From: Pygmaiobacter sp.
GTDB lineage: Bacteria > Bacillota > Clostridia > Oscillospirales > Ruminococcaceae
Direction of reading: 5' to 3'
NCBI GenBank assembly: GCA_028689835.1
Contig: JAQVCK010000007.1
Location: forward strand, 1 to 33,785
Length of the DNA: 33,785 nucleotides
In this document: piece by piece, positions 16,484 to 23,952 of the stretch
Numbering within the stretch: the stretch's first letter is position 1
How the letters are laid out: each line of letters opens with the position of its first letter
Made by a program: the position numbers and the translations under genes
The notes under the pieces: model-generated
Databases searched by the model: none
The model's input: the letters and a program-made list of their open reading frames with translations, nothing else
What the model was told of the DNA's origin: nothing

Positions 16484-16581
16484 AAATTTCCTCCTCTTTT
16501 TGTGCGGGTTTTGTGGTGTTCTCTGCACTGCAGCCCCACGGGCTGCCGGCCATGCCCCCTTCCCTCGTTTGGCGCAAGGCG

Positions 16582-16621
16582 CAAAAAAAGCGCAGAAAAC
16601 CCCCGCTGTGGTTTTCTGCGC
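16582..16621 (-). terminator. Leader terminator (possible attenuator) of the hydrolase gene
   Basis: The arms GCGCAGAAAAC (16590-16600) and GTTTTCTGCGC (16611-16621) form a perfect 11-bp stem followed on the minus strand by seven T residues (16589-16583). It lies between the predicted promoter (16721-16693) and the start codon (16483), so it would stop transcription before the gene unless overridden. Confidence 0.75.
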
Positions 16622-16692
16622 AACTCTGCTTCTCTGCGCATGATTTCCATTCGATTCTTTTTTGTTTCTTTTGGAAACTATTTGCTGCTGTC

Positions 16693-16721
16693 ATTGTAGC
16701 AACACGCATTTAAAAAATCAA
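16693..16721 (-). promoter_or_regulatory. Promoter of the alpha/beta hydrolase gene
   Basis: Minus strand -35 TTGATT (16721-16716), 17-bp spacer and -10 TACAAT (16698-16693). The predicted start near 16686 gives a leader of about 203 nt. Confidence 0.7.
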
Positions 16722-16783
16722 CACAAAGTAAAATAATTGTATCTTTAGCTAAAACTCTGCCGTTTTCTCTGGTCATCCCGGCG

Positions 16784-16817
16784 AAAAAAAGCCCCGGCCT
16801 GTACAAAAAGTCGGGGC
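16784..16817 (-). terminator. Intrinsic terminator of mntP
   Basis: GCCCCG (16791-16796) pairs with CGGGGC (16812-16817), and the minus strand continues with seven T residues (16790-16784). It lies about 55 nt past the mntP stop. Confidence 0.75.
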
Positions 16818-16872
16818 AGTTTTGTTCTGTTTTTACAGTGCGGCACCATTGTTGCGGCGGGTAGGTGGGCAC

Positions 16873-17433
16873 TTACAGCACAGCTTTGGCGGCAATCAGC
16901 AGCAAAATCACGCCGCCAAACACCTCGGCCCGGCTGCCCAGCAGCCGCCCAAACCGCTGGCCCAGCAACAATGCAACAAAGCTGCAAATAAAAGTCGTGA
17001 CGGCAATCACCGGGCTTGCGGCAAAAATATTTGCCCCCTGCAACGAAAAACTCACCCCCACCGCAAACGCGTCGATGCTGGTGGCGACCGCCTGCCCCAA
17101 CAGGGTGCGCAAGCTCAGCGTGCGCTTATCCAGGCTGCAATCCAGCGCTTCCTGTGTTGGGGTGGCAAGCCCCTCTCGAATCATGTTAAAGCCAATGATG
17201 CCCAAAATCAGCAGGGTGGCATACCCCGCGTATTTTTCAATCGCCCCGGCAAACAGGCTACCTGCAAAATAACCCAGCGCAGGCATCAGCCCCTGAAACA
17301 CCCCAAATGCAATGGGGATTGCAAGTTTGCGGTGGCGCGGCATACAGGGGTAAGCCAGTGCATCTGAAATCGACACGGCCACCGCGTCCATCGAAAGGCC
17401 CAGCCCAATCAGCAAAATGTCTCCAAAGTTCAT
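16873..17433 (-). CDS. mntP: Manganese efflux pump MntP
   Basis: A 186-residue membrane protein of the MntP (formerly YebN, DUF204) family, which exports Mn2+ across the cytoplasmic membrane. Six hydrophobic helices are visible. The internally repeated signature appears twice: GLGLSMDAVAVSISDAL near the N-terminus and ATSIDAFAVGVSFSL in the middle, each with the acidic residue needed for transport in the family. The length equals the family norm. ATG at 17433 is preceded by GGGAGG; the longer open frame to 17538 runs through the riboswitch expression platform and is not coding. Expression is predicted to rise with Mn2+ through the yybP-ykoY leader. Confidence 0.95.
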   Translation of the reverse strand: MNFGDILLIGLGLSMDAVAVSISDALAYPCMPRHRKLAIPIAFGVFQGLMPALGYFAGSLFAGAIEKYAGYATLLILGIIGFNMIREGLATPTQEALDCSLDKRTLSLRTLLGQAVATSIDAFAVGVSFSLQGANIFAASPVIAVTTFICSFVALLLGQRFGRLLGSRAEVFGGVILLLIAAKAVL

Positions 17434-17501
17434 CGTAATGTCCTCCCTTATTGTTTCCCCGGGGCCAAACCGGGGTCGGTGAGCATTCGGTGCAAACCAA
17501 T

Positions 17502-17544
17502 AAAAAAAGACCCATGTATAGCCCAAAAAGCTATACATAAGTCT
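17502..17544 (-). terminator. Expression-platform terminator of the manganese riboswitch
   Basis: The minus-strand stem AGACTTATGTATAGC (17544-17530) pairs with GCTATACATGGGTCT (17522-17508), with G-T and C-A irregularities, followed by TTTTTT. Its 5' arm overlaps the aptamer's conserved GAGACTTATG, making aptamer and terminator mutually exclusive. Confidence 0.85.
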
Positions 17545-17660
17545 CGTCTTTTAACGCAGAATACCTGCTAATCATAGGCCAGGCCCCAAAAACAGGGCCA
17601 GAATGTTGACCTACAACACGCGGCTGGGTGCCGCGCAAACTACTCCCTTATGCAGATGAC
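17502..17660 (-). ncRNA. yybP-ykoY manganese riboswitch (mntP leader)
   Basis: Read on the minus strand, the leader has the two conserved loop elements of the yybP-ykoY class. AAGGGAGTAG is near the 5' end (17649-17640) and GACGAGACTTATG (about 17549-17537) near the 3' end, with GGTCAACATTCTGGCC between. The 3' aptamer strand is also the first half of the downstream terminator (17544-17502), the arrangement expected of a transcriptional ON switch. The class is known to sense Mn2+ and to precede mntP genes. I recognise it by motif and context; the covariance score was not computed. Confidence 0.85.
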
Positions 17661-17663
17661 TTT

Positions 17664-17692
17664 TATTTTCTCACAAAATTACAGTTTGTCAA
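17664..17692 (-). promoter_or_regulatory. mntP riboswitch promoter
   Basis: Minus strand perfect -35 TTGACA (17692-17687), 17-bp spacer and -10-like AAAATA (17669-17664). The predicted start near 17657 coincides with the beginning of the aptamer. Confidence 0.65.
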
Positions 17693-17881
17693 GTCTTTTC
17701 TATGTTTTGTACAAATTTAGGCACAAAATTTTTTTATGCTATCCCCGCAGTCGCAAAAAACCCAGTTGCAAAGCCAAGTCAAACGTTTTTCTAACTGAAA
17801 CAGGTGCCAAAAAGTTGCTGTACAACCCGCTTTGGGCATGCTAAACTGAAATACAAGATTTTGCACAAAGGGGGCGGGGCG
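17693..17881. other. Intergenic region between mntP leader and the unknown small gene
   Basis: An AT-richer stretch. A weak plus-strand promoter may be present (TGTACA at 17819, 17 bp, TAAACT at 17842 with an extended TGC). No RNA gene or repeat is recognised. Confidence 0.35.
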
Positions 17882-18151
17882 TTGGCAGCTGATATCTGGG
17901 TCGAAAGCTTTGATTACTTTCGGTCAGGCAACCGGTTTGCCGGTAGCAGCGGGCCGTTTTCCTTTAAAATTTTCCCGCAAAAAGACGAAGACACCCTGCG
18001 CGTTGTCACCTGGTGCGGCCCTTTTTGCTGTGAAAAAACCGAGGAAGCACAAAAAGAGACCGCCGAGTTTGATTATTCGCAGCAGGGCCTTGCCGATGCA
18101 GTGGCCTGGATTGGCGAAAAGCGGGCCGCTGTGCCCGATGCGGCAGAGTAA
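17882..18151 (+). CDS. Small conserved-looking protein of unknown function
   Basis: I do not recognise this 89-residue soluble, acidic protein. TTG at 17882 is chosen because AAGGGGG lies 7 nt upstream. The frame is open further upstream, but that part is basic and overlaps the presumed promoter. Visible features are ESFDYFRSGNRF near the N-terminus, a GPFCCEK segment with two adjacent Cys (about 47-48), and an amphipathic C-terminal helix. There is no membrane segment or signal peptide. The NrdG-type activase gene follows 31 nt downstream with no terminator between, so the two are probably co-transcribed. A role linked to the radical-SAM enzyme is possible but only by context. Confidence 0.6.
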   Translation: MAADIWVESFDYFRSGNRFAGSSGPFSFKIFPQKDEDTLRVVTWCGPFCCEKTEEAQKETAEFDYSQQGLADAVAWIGEKRAAVPDAAE

Positions 18152-18182
18152 CCCTGCCGGCTTTTGAAAGGGGGTTTTTGCA

Positions 18183-18881
18183 TTGAGAATAGAAGGGCTG
18201 CAAAAACTGACCCTGCTTGACTACCCGGGCCGCCTTGCCTGCACCGTATTTTTAGCTGGCTGCAACCTGCGCTGCCCGTTTTGCCACAATGCCGCATTGG
18301 TACTGCCCGCCGAAATCACCGCGGGCGAAGAAATCCCAAGGCAAGAACTGCTCAGCTTTCTTGCAAAGCGACGCGAGGTGTTAGAAGGAGTCTGCATCAC
18401 CGGCGGCGAGCCACTGCTGAGCGACGATGTGTTTAGCCTATTTGCCGATATTAAAGCGCTGGGGTACCAGATTAAGCTTGACACCAACGGCAGCTTCCCT
18501 GCCCGGCTAAAACGTGCGGTGCGCGAGAGCCTTGTGGATTTTGTGGCAATGGATATTAAAAATTCACCAAACAGTTATGCTAAAACCGTGGGGCTTGCAA
18601 CCTTTGACCTTGCCCCCGTGCGCGAAAGTGCGGCGTTTTTGCTGTCCGGCGCGGTGGAGTACGAATTTCGCACCACCGTGGTGGACGAACTGCACACCCT
18701 GCGCGATTTTGAAGATATTGCCATTTGGCTGGCTGGGGCCAAAGCCTACTTTTTGCAGGCCTTTGTCGACTCCGGTGCGCTGTTGCAAACCGGGCTACAC
18801 CCCGCAAGCGAAGCGCAAATGCAGGCGTATGCAACCGCTTTGCGCCGCACCATTCCGCAGGTCACAATCCGCGGGATGTGA
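18183..18881 (+). CDS. nrdG: Anaerobic ribonucleotide reductase activating protein (radical SAM, NrdG-type)
   Basis: A 232-residue radical-SAM enzyme. The cluster-binding CxxxCxxC motif is CNLRCPFCHN (residues 27-36). The SAM-binding GGEPLL is near 76-81 and DTNGSFP near 101. The opening GLQKLTLLDYPGRLACTVFLAGC is typical of the NrdG2-like activase branch, longer than E. coli NrdG. It would generate the glycyl radical on NrdD through a 5'-deoxyadenosyl radical. TTG at 18183 is the likely start (AAAGGGGG 8 nt upstream). The redoxin-fused nrdD follows 260 nt downstream behind its own promoter. Pyruvate-formate-lyase activase is the alternative, less likely here because of the neighbour. Confidence 0.9.
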   Translation: MRIEGLQKLTLLDYPGRLACTVFLAGCNLRCPFCHNAALVLPAEITAGEEIPRQELLSFLAKRREVLEGVCITGGEPLLSDDVFSLFADIKALGYQIKLDTNGSFPARLKRAVRESLVDFVAMDIKNSPNSYAKTVGLATFDLAPVRESAAFLLSGAVEYEFRTTVVDELHTLRDFEDIAIWLAGAKAYFLQAFVDSGALLQTGLHPASEAQMQAYATALRRTIPQVTIRGM

Positions 18882-18909
18882 CCGGTAAATTCGGGATATG
18901 TAACAGGAT

Positions 18910-18947
18910 GTAGTATATATTTTAATTAACTATACTATATATTGACT
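18910..18947 (+). promoter_or_regulatory. NrdR-box-like sites upstream of redoxin-fused nrdD
   Basis: The 16-mer at 18932-18947 matches the NrdR-box consensus (acaCwAtATaTwGtgt, from memory) at about 13 positions. A weaker copy at 18910-18925 matches about 10, with starts 22 bp apart, close to two helical turns. The stronger box overlaps the -35. Both are AT-rich, which raises the chance of a coincidental match. Confidence 0.6.
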
Positions 18948-18970
18948 TTACATTTGTTATGTGCTATGCT
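18942..18970 (+). promoter_or_regulatory. Promoter of the redoxin-fused nrdD
   Basis: TTGACT (18942-18947), 17-bp spacer and TATGCT (18965-18970). The -35 lies inside the stronger NrdR-like box. The leader to the ATG is about 165 nt. Confidence 0.65.
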
Positions 18971-19000
18971 GTTTTTAAGATAGCGGGCGCATTGTTTCCC

Positions 19001-19069
19001 CGTAAAAATTCCACCCTGCCCCGCCGCCGTTTCCGGTGCTGCCGGGCAGGGGATTTTTACGCCGTTTTT
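19001..19069 (+). terminator. Terminator-like hairpin in the nrdD leader
   Basis: The arms CGTAAAAAT plus CCCTGCCC (19001-19021) pair with GGGCAGGG plus ATTTTTACG (19044-19061). CCG and five T residues (19065-19069) follow. It lies between the predicted promoter and the nrdD start, so it may be an attenuator. Alternatively it ends the upstream nrdG transcript. The T run is short and offset by 3 nt. Confidence 0.6.
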
Positions 19070-19140
19070 CGACACAATGGGCCGCTCGCAACAAACGCGG
19101 CAACAGAATAAAATTTGCAAACAGAAACGAGGCGGATGAC

Positions 19141-21540
19141 ATGTACAAGGTGATTAAGAGAGACGGCACCCTGGCAGAATTCAACATCAGTAAGATCAGC
19201 GCAGCGATCGGCAAAGCGTTCGACGCTTTGGACAAGCAAACACACCCCAGTGTAATCGACCTGCTGGCACTGAAAGTCACTGCTGATTTTGAACCGAAAA
19301 TTAAAAACGACGAAGTTTCGGTGGAGGATATCCAGGACAGTGTCGAAGAGGTTCTCAGCCTTGCAGGGTATGCCGACGTGGCCAAAGCTTACATTTTATA
19401 CCGCAAACAGCGCGAAAAGGTGCGCAATGTGGGCTCGTCACTGCTCAACTATAAAGAGCTGGTCAACAACTACCTGCATGTCAACGATTGGCGCGTCAAA
19501 GAGAATTCCACCGTCACCTACTCGGTGGGCGGTCTCATCCTCAGCAACAGCGGCGCCATTACCGCAAACTACTGGCTGAGCGAAATTTACGACGAAGAGA
19601 TTGCCGCCGCACACCGCAGCGCGGCCATCCATATTCATGATTTGTCCATGCTGACCGGCTATTGCGCCGGTTGGTCGCTGCGCCAGCTGATTGAAGAGGG
19701 GCTTGGCGGCGTGCCGGGCAAAATCACCTCAGCACCGGCAAAACACCTTGCCAGCCTGTGCAATCAGATGGTCAACTTTCTTGGCATTATGCAAAACGAA
19801 TGGGCAGGTGCGCAGGCGTTCTCGTCGTTTGACACCTATCTCGCACCGTTTGTCAAGGCGGATAACCTCAGCTATCATGAGGTCAAGCAGTGCATTGAGT
19901 CATTTGTGTTCGGCGTCAACACCCCCAGCCGCTGGGGCACGCAGGCACCGTTCTCCAACATCACGCTGGACTGGACCGTGCCGCCGGACCTTGCCGAGCA
20001 ACCCGCGATTGTGGGTGGCAAGCCACAGCCTTACAAGTACAAAGACTGCAAAACCGAAATGGACATGATCAACAAGGCGTTCATTGAAATCATGATTGAG
20101 GGCGATGCTGAGGGCCGCGGGTTCCAGTATCCAATCCCCACTTACTCCATCACCCGCGACTTTGACTGGTCGGACACCGAAAACAACAAACTGTTGTTTG
20201 AAATGACCTCCAAATACGGCACCCCTTATTTTTCCAACTACATTAATAGCGACATGCAGCCCAGCGATGTGCGCAGCATGTGCTGCCGCCTGCGGCTGGA
20301 TTTGCGCGAGCTGCGCAAAAAGTCCGGCGGGTTCTTTGGCAGCGGCGAAAGCACCGGCTCGGTCGGTGTTGTCACCATCAACCTGCCACGCATCGCCTAC
20401 CTTGCAAAGGACGAAGTCGACTTCTACCACCGGCTGGACAAGCTGATGGATATCTCGGCCCGCTCGCTGCACGTCAAGCGCACCGTTATCACCAAACTGC
20501 TGAAAGAGGGGCTGTACCCTTACACCCGGCGTTACCTCGGCTCGCTGGACAACCATTTCTCCACCATCGGCCTGATTGGCATGAACGAGGCGAGCCTCAA
20601 CGCCAACTGGTTGCGGGAGGATTTGACCCACGCAGAGGCACAGCAGTTTGCCAAAAAGGTGCTGAACCACATGCGTGAGCGCCTGTCGGACTATCAGGAG
20701 GAATACGGCGACCTGTACAACCTCGAAGCCACCCCCGCCGAGTCCACCTCGTACCGGCTTGCCAAGCACGACGTTGCCCAATATCCCGATATCGTCACCG
20801 CATCGGAGGCGGGCGGCACCCCTTATTACACCAACAGCTCTCACCTGCCGGTGGGCTATACCGAGGATATTTTTGACGCGCTGGATATCCAAGACGGGTT
20901 GCAGACGCTGTATACCTCCGGCACCGTGTTCCACGCATTTTTGGGCGAAAAACTGCCGGACTGGAAGGCGGCGGCCAACCTTGTGCGCAAGATTGCCGAA
21001 AATTACACCCTGCCCTATTACACCCTGTCGCCGACTTATTCCATCTGCAAAAACCACGGCTACCTTGCCGGCGAGCAGTACACCTGCCCGCACTGTGGCG
21101 AGCGCACCGAGGTGTACAGCCGCATTACCGGGTATTACCGCCCGGTGCAAAACTGGAACGACGGCAAAACGCAGGAGTTTAAAGAGCGCAAGGTGTACGA
21201 CCTTGGCCAGTCTCATTTGAAGGTTGGCCACAAGCCCGCCAAATCGCCTGCAGCGGTACCCGCCAAATCGGCGGCAACGGCAGCACCCGCTAGTACGACA
21301 CCGCATGTCTACCTGTTTACCACCACCACCTGCCCCAAGTGCCGGGTCGTCAGCGAAATGCTGAAATCCGCCGCGCTGCCGTTTGAAAAGGTGGTCGCCG
21401 ACATTTCCGGCAGTGAGGCGCTGGTTCAGGCCTATGCCGTCAATCAGGCACCCACCCTTATCATCACCAACGGCGACCAGGTAGAGCGCTATTGTGACAT
21501 TGGGGCCATCAAGCAGTACATCGAAGCAAAACAAGCCTGA
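19141..21540 (+). CDS. nrdD: Anaerobic (class III) ribonucleoside-triphosphate reductase with C-terminal redoxin domain
   Basis: A 799-residue glycyl-radical enzyme that reduces ribonucleoside triphosphates to deoxynucleotides without oxygen. The N-terminal ATP-cone (about 1-95) is the allosteric activity site. In the barrel, Cys175 (LTGYCAGW) and the Cys381-Cys382 pair (SMCCRLRL) correspond to the active-site cysteines; most E. coli-like enzymes have MGCR here. Zn-binding residues are Cys636, Cys649 and Cys652 with a nearby His. The radical glycine is Gly664 (RITGYYRP). After an Ala/Pro linker (700-720), a glutaredoxin/thioredoxin-like domain follows with the dithiol CPKC (731-734). The fusion suggests a thiol-based electron donor, as described for the NrdD2 subtype, rather than formate. 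Start: ATG with AGGCGG upstream. Confidence 0.95.
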   Translation: MYKVIKRDGTLAEFNISKISAAIGKAFDALDKQTHPSVIDLLALKVTADFEPKIKNDEVSVEDIQDSVEEVLSLAGYADVAKAYILYRKQREKVRNVGSSLLNYKELVNNYLHVNDWRVKENSTVTYSVGGLILSNSGAITANYWLSEIYDEEIAAAHRSAAIHIHDLSMLTGYCAGWSLRQLIEEGLGGVPGKITSAPAKHLASLCNQMVNFLGIMQNEWAGAQAFSSFDTYLAPFVKADNLSYHEVKQCIESFVFGVNTPSRWGTQAPFSNITLDWTVPPDLAEQPAIVGGKPQPYKYKDCKTEMDMINKAFIEIMIEGDAEGRGFQYPIPTYSITRDFDWSDTENNKLLFEMTSKYGTPYFSNYINSDMQPSDVRSMCCRLRLDLRELRKKSGGFFGSGESTGSVGVVTINLPRIAYLAKDEVDFYHRLDKLMDISARSLHVKRTVITKLLKEGLYPYTRRYLGSLDNHFSTIGLIGMNEASLNANWLREDLTHAEAQQFAKKVLNHMRERLSDYQEEYGDLYNLEATPAESTSYRLAKHDVAQYPDIVTASEAGGTPYYTNSSHLPVGYTEDIFDALDIQDGLQTLYTSGTVFHAFLGEKLPDWKAAANLVRKIAENYTLPYYTLSPTYSICKNHGYLAGEQYTCPHCGERTEVYSRITGYYRPVQNWNDGKTQEFKERKVYDLGQSHLKVGHKPAKSPAAVPAKSAATAAPASTTPHVYLFTTTTCPKCRVVSEMLKSAALPFEKVVADISGSEALVQAYAVNQAPTLIITNGDQVERYCDIGAIKQYIEAKQA

Positions 21541-21563
21541 ATTCATTTCGGCTAGCCCATTTT

Positions 21564-21599
21564 ACACCCTTGCAAGCACCTGCCTGCAAGGGTGTTTTT
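21564..21599 (+). terminator. Intrinsic terminator of nrdD
   Basis: The perfect 11-bp arms ACACCCTTGCA (21564-21574) and TGCAAGGGTGT (21585-21595) are followed by TTTTGTTTTT. It lies 24 nt after the stop. Confidence 0.92.
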
Positions 21600-21637
21600 G
21601 TTTTTCTTTTTAAATGTAACTTTTTTTAGAACAGTTA

Positions 21638-21666
21638 TTGACATCCATTTAAAACGGTGTTAGCAT
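21638..21666 (+). promoter_or_regulatory. Promoter of the DUF134-CoA-disulfide-reductase operon
   Basis: Perfect -35 TTGACA (21638-21643), 17-bp spacer and -10 TAGCAT (21661-21666). The ATG follows about 24 nt after the predicted transcription start. Confidence 0.7.
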
Positions 21667-21696
21667 ACAAATAGCAAAGCAACAAAGGGGGCCCTT

Positions 21697-22101
21697 ATGG
21701 CAAGACCACGCAAATGCCGCCGTGTGTGTGCAATGCCCAAAAGTGTGGCATTTACACCGGTGGGTATGCAGCCCGACGCCCCACCGGTTGAAATGACGGT
21801 GGATGAGTACGAAACGGTGCGATTGATTGACCTTTTGGGCTGTACCCAGGAGGAATGTGCCCGGCAGATGGGGGTCGCACGCACCACGGTGCAGGCCGTG
21901 TACGACAGTGCACGGCGCAAGCTGGCCAAAACGCTGGTGTTTGCGCGGCGGTTAGAGGTACGCGGTGGCGACTATGTCATCTGCCCGCAGGCTGAGGGCT
22001 GCTGCGGCCAAAGCTGCCCGGGGGGCGGTTGCACCCGGCAGCGCTGCCGGCAGGGGGGCCCGGTAAACGGCCCTTGCCCTCGCTTTCAACCGGGCGGCTA
22101 G
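21697..22101 (+). CDS. DUF134-family helix-turn-helix protein
   Basis: A 134-residue protein of the DUF134 family, small putative DNA-binding proteins of anaerobes and archaea. The start MARPRKCRRVCAMP and the sequence VEMTVDEYETVRLIDLLGCTQEECARQMGVARTTVQAVYDSARRKLA (about 31-77) form a sigma-70-region-4-like helix-turn-helix. The C-terminal third is Cys-rich (CCGQSCPGGGCTRQRC), suggesting a metal or Fe-S site or a redox sensor. The ATG has AAAGGGGG upstream. It heads an operon with the CoA-disulfide reductase/rhodanese, 56 nt downstream with no terminator between, so a redox-responsive regulator of that gene is a reasonable guess. Family members often neighbour Fe-S/Mo-cofactor genes (from memory). 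Confidence 0.88.
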   Translation: MARPRKCRRVCAMPKSVAFTPVGMQPDAPPVEMTVDEYETVRLIDLLGCTQEECARQMGVARTTVQAVYDSARRKLAKTLVFARRLEVRGGDYVICPQAEGCCGQSCPGGGCTRQRCRQGGPVNGPCPRFQPGG

Positions 22102-22157
22102 GGGCTGCCCACAAGCACGCCGGCGCGGGCCGGTATTGCAAAAGGAGGTCTTTTAAA

Positions 22158-23864
22158 ATGAAAGTCATTATTGTAGGCGGTGTTGCCGGTGGTGCCAGTG
22201 CTGCGGCACGGCTGCGGCGGCTGGATGAAACTGCCGAAATTATTATGTTAGAGCGCAGTGGTTACATCTCTTACGCCAACTGCGGCCTGCCCTATTATGT
22301 CGGCGGTGAGATTACCGACCGCGAGGCGCTGACCCTGCAAACGCCGGAAAGCTTTTTCGAGCGGTTTCATGTGGATGTGCGGGTAAACAGCGAGGCGATT
22401 GCCATCGACCTTGCCGGCAAACAGGTCACGGTGCGCAACCTGGCCGACGGCACCACTTACACTGAACCCTACGACAAACTAATCCTATCGCCGGGTGCCC
22501 GCCCGGTGCGCCCGCCGCTGCCCGGCATCGACAATGCGCGCGTGTTCACCATGCGCACGGTCGAAGATACTCTGGCGCTGCGCGGCTTTATTGACGCCCA
22601 CCACCCCAAACGCGCCGTGGTGGTAGGCGGCGGGTTTATCGGCCTTGAAATGACCGAAAACCTGATGCAGGCCGGCCTTGCGGTGGACCTTGTGGAGCGG
22701 CTGGACCAGGTGATGGCCCCGCTGGATTATGACATGGCCTGCACGCTGCACGGCTATCTGCGCAAAAAGGGCGTGGGGCTGCACCTTTCCACCGCGGTGG
22801 CCGGTTTTGAAGAGGCCCCCGGCGGCATTCGCACCCTGCTGGAGGGTGGCAGCGCGCTGGACAGCGACCTTGTGCTGCTGGCCATCGGCGTTTCGCCCGA
22901 CACCCGCCTTGCTGCCGATGCCGGGCTGGAGCTTGGTGCGCGCGGGTCAATCAAGGTGACCGACCGCATGCAGACCTCTGACCCCGATGTCTATGCCGTG
23001 GGCGACGCGGTGCAGGTGAACAGCATCCTCACCCACCAGCCCACCCTGCTGCCCCTTGCGGGCCCTGCAAACAAGCAGGGCCGCATTGCGGCGGATAACA
23101 TCTGCGGGCGCGAAAGCCACTTTGCCGGCGTGCAGGGCACGGCCGTGCTTAAATTGTTTGGCATGACGGCGGCCGCCACCGGCCTCAACGAAAAAGCGGC
23201 AAAGGCGGCGGGCCTTGCCTACGACCGCACCATCACCTTCTCTGCCAACCACGCAAGCTACTACCCCGGTGCCACCAACATGACGGTCAAGGTGCTGTTT
23301 GACCCCGAAACCGGCCGCCTGCTGGGCGCGCAAATCGTCGGGTTTGACGGGGTGGACAAGCGCATCGACGTGCTGGCCACCGCCATTCGCGCGGGCATGA
23401 CCGGGCTCGACCTGACCGAGCTGGAACTTGCCTACGCGCCGCCCTATGGCTCTGCCAAAGACCCAGTGAACATGGCGGGCTTTGTGATTGAAAACGTGCT
23501 CACCCGCACGGTGCGCCAGTTCCACTGGGACGAGGTGGACACGCTGCCGCGCGACGGCAGTGTGACACTGCTGGACACCCGCACCGACGAAGAAGTGGCA
23601 CACGGGCGCATTGCGGGCACCGTGCACATCCCGCTGGATTCGCTGCGCGACCGCGTCGGTGAGCTGGACCCCAAAAAGCCGGTCTACATCAACTGCCACA
23701 GCGGGCTGCGCAGCTACATCGCCTGCCGCATTTTGTCGCAGCACGGCTTTACCTGCTACAACCTGTCGGGCGGGTGGCGCTTTTACGACCTCGTGAAACG
23801 CCAGCAAAAGCTGGACACCACCCCCGCACACCCCTGCGGTCTGCCAATTGACGGGGCAAAATAA
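22158..23864 (+). CDS. CoA-disulfide reductase / persulfide reductase with C-terminal rhodanese domain
   Basis: A 568-residue FAD-dependent pyridine-nucleotide disulfide reductase fused to a rhodanese. FAD-binding GGVAGGASAAARLRR is at 7-21. The single redox cysteine lies in ISYANCGLPYYVGG (Cys near 43), the hallmark of CoA-disulfide reductases. The NAD(P)H-binding VVVGGGFIGLEMTENL is near 155, and the dimerisation domain with the YYPGATNMTVKV segment follows. A rhodanese domain (about 470-560) carries the active-site loop INCHSGLRSY. Such fusions (Npsr, CoADR-RHD) reduce CoA-persulfides, polysulfides or CoA disulfide. It is cytosolic and likely protects the thiol pool and uses sulfur. The start has AAAGGAGG. 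It is co-transcribed with the DUF134 gene. Confidence 0.93.
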   Translation: MKVIIVGGVAGGASAAARLRRLDETAEIIMLERSGYISYANCGLPYYVGGEITDREALTLQTPESFFERFHVDVRVNSEAIAIDLAGKQVTVRNLADGTTYTEPYDKLILSPGARPVRPPLPGIDNARVFTMRTVEDTLALRGFIDAHHPKRAVVVGGGFIGLEMTENLMQAGLAVDLVERLDQVMAPLDYDMACTLHGYLRKKGVGLHLSTAVAGFEEAPGGIRTLLEGGSALDSDLVLLAIGVSPDTRLAADAGLELGARGSIKVTDRMQTSDPDVYAVGDAVQVNSILTHQPTLLPLAGPANKQGRIAADNICGRESHFAGVQGTAVLKLFGMTAAATGLNEKAAKAAGLAYDRTITFSANHASYYPGATNMTVKVLFDPETGRLLGAQIVGFDGVDKRIDVLATAIRAGMTGLDLTELELAYAPPYGSAKDPVNMAGFVIENVLTRTVRQFHWDEVDTLPRDGSVTLLDTRTDEEVAHGRIAGTVHIPLDSLRDRVGELDPKKPVYINCHSGLRSYIACRILSQHGFTCYNLSGGWRFYDLVKRQQKLDTTPAHPCGLPIDGAK

Positions 23865-23890
23865 CTTCTGCTTTAAACCATAACACAAAA

Positions 23891-23940
23891 ACAGCCCGCC
23901 GCACTGCATTCACGCGCAGTGTGGCGGGCTGTTCGTTTTT
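23891..23940 (+). terminator. Bidirectional intrinsic terminator
   Basis: 17-bp arms at 23891-23907 and 23916-23932 (one mismatch) have TTCGTTTTT on the plus side and TTTTTGTG on the minus side. It ends both the CoA-disulfide reductase operon and the convergent rml operon. Confidence 0.9.
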
Positions 23941-23952
23941 CAAGTCAAAGGG

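Noticed and set aside
19900..21546. Minus-strand open frame of 548 codons opposite nrdD
   Set aside because: It is the complement of a clear nrdD coding region with all class III reductase motifs; its protein has no recognisable family and no ribosome-binding site.
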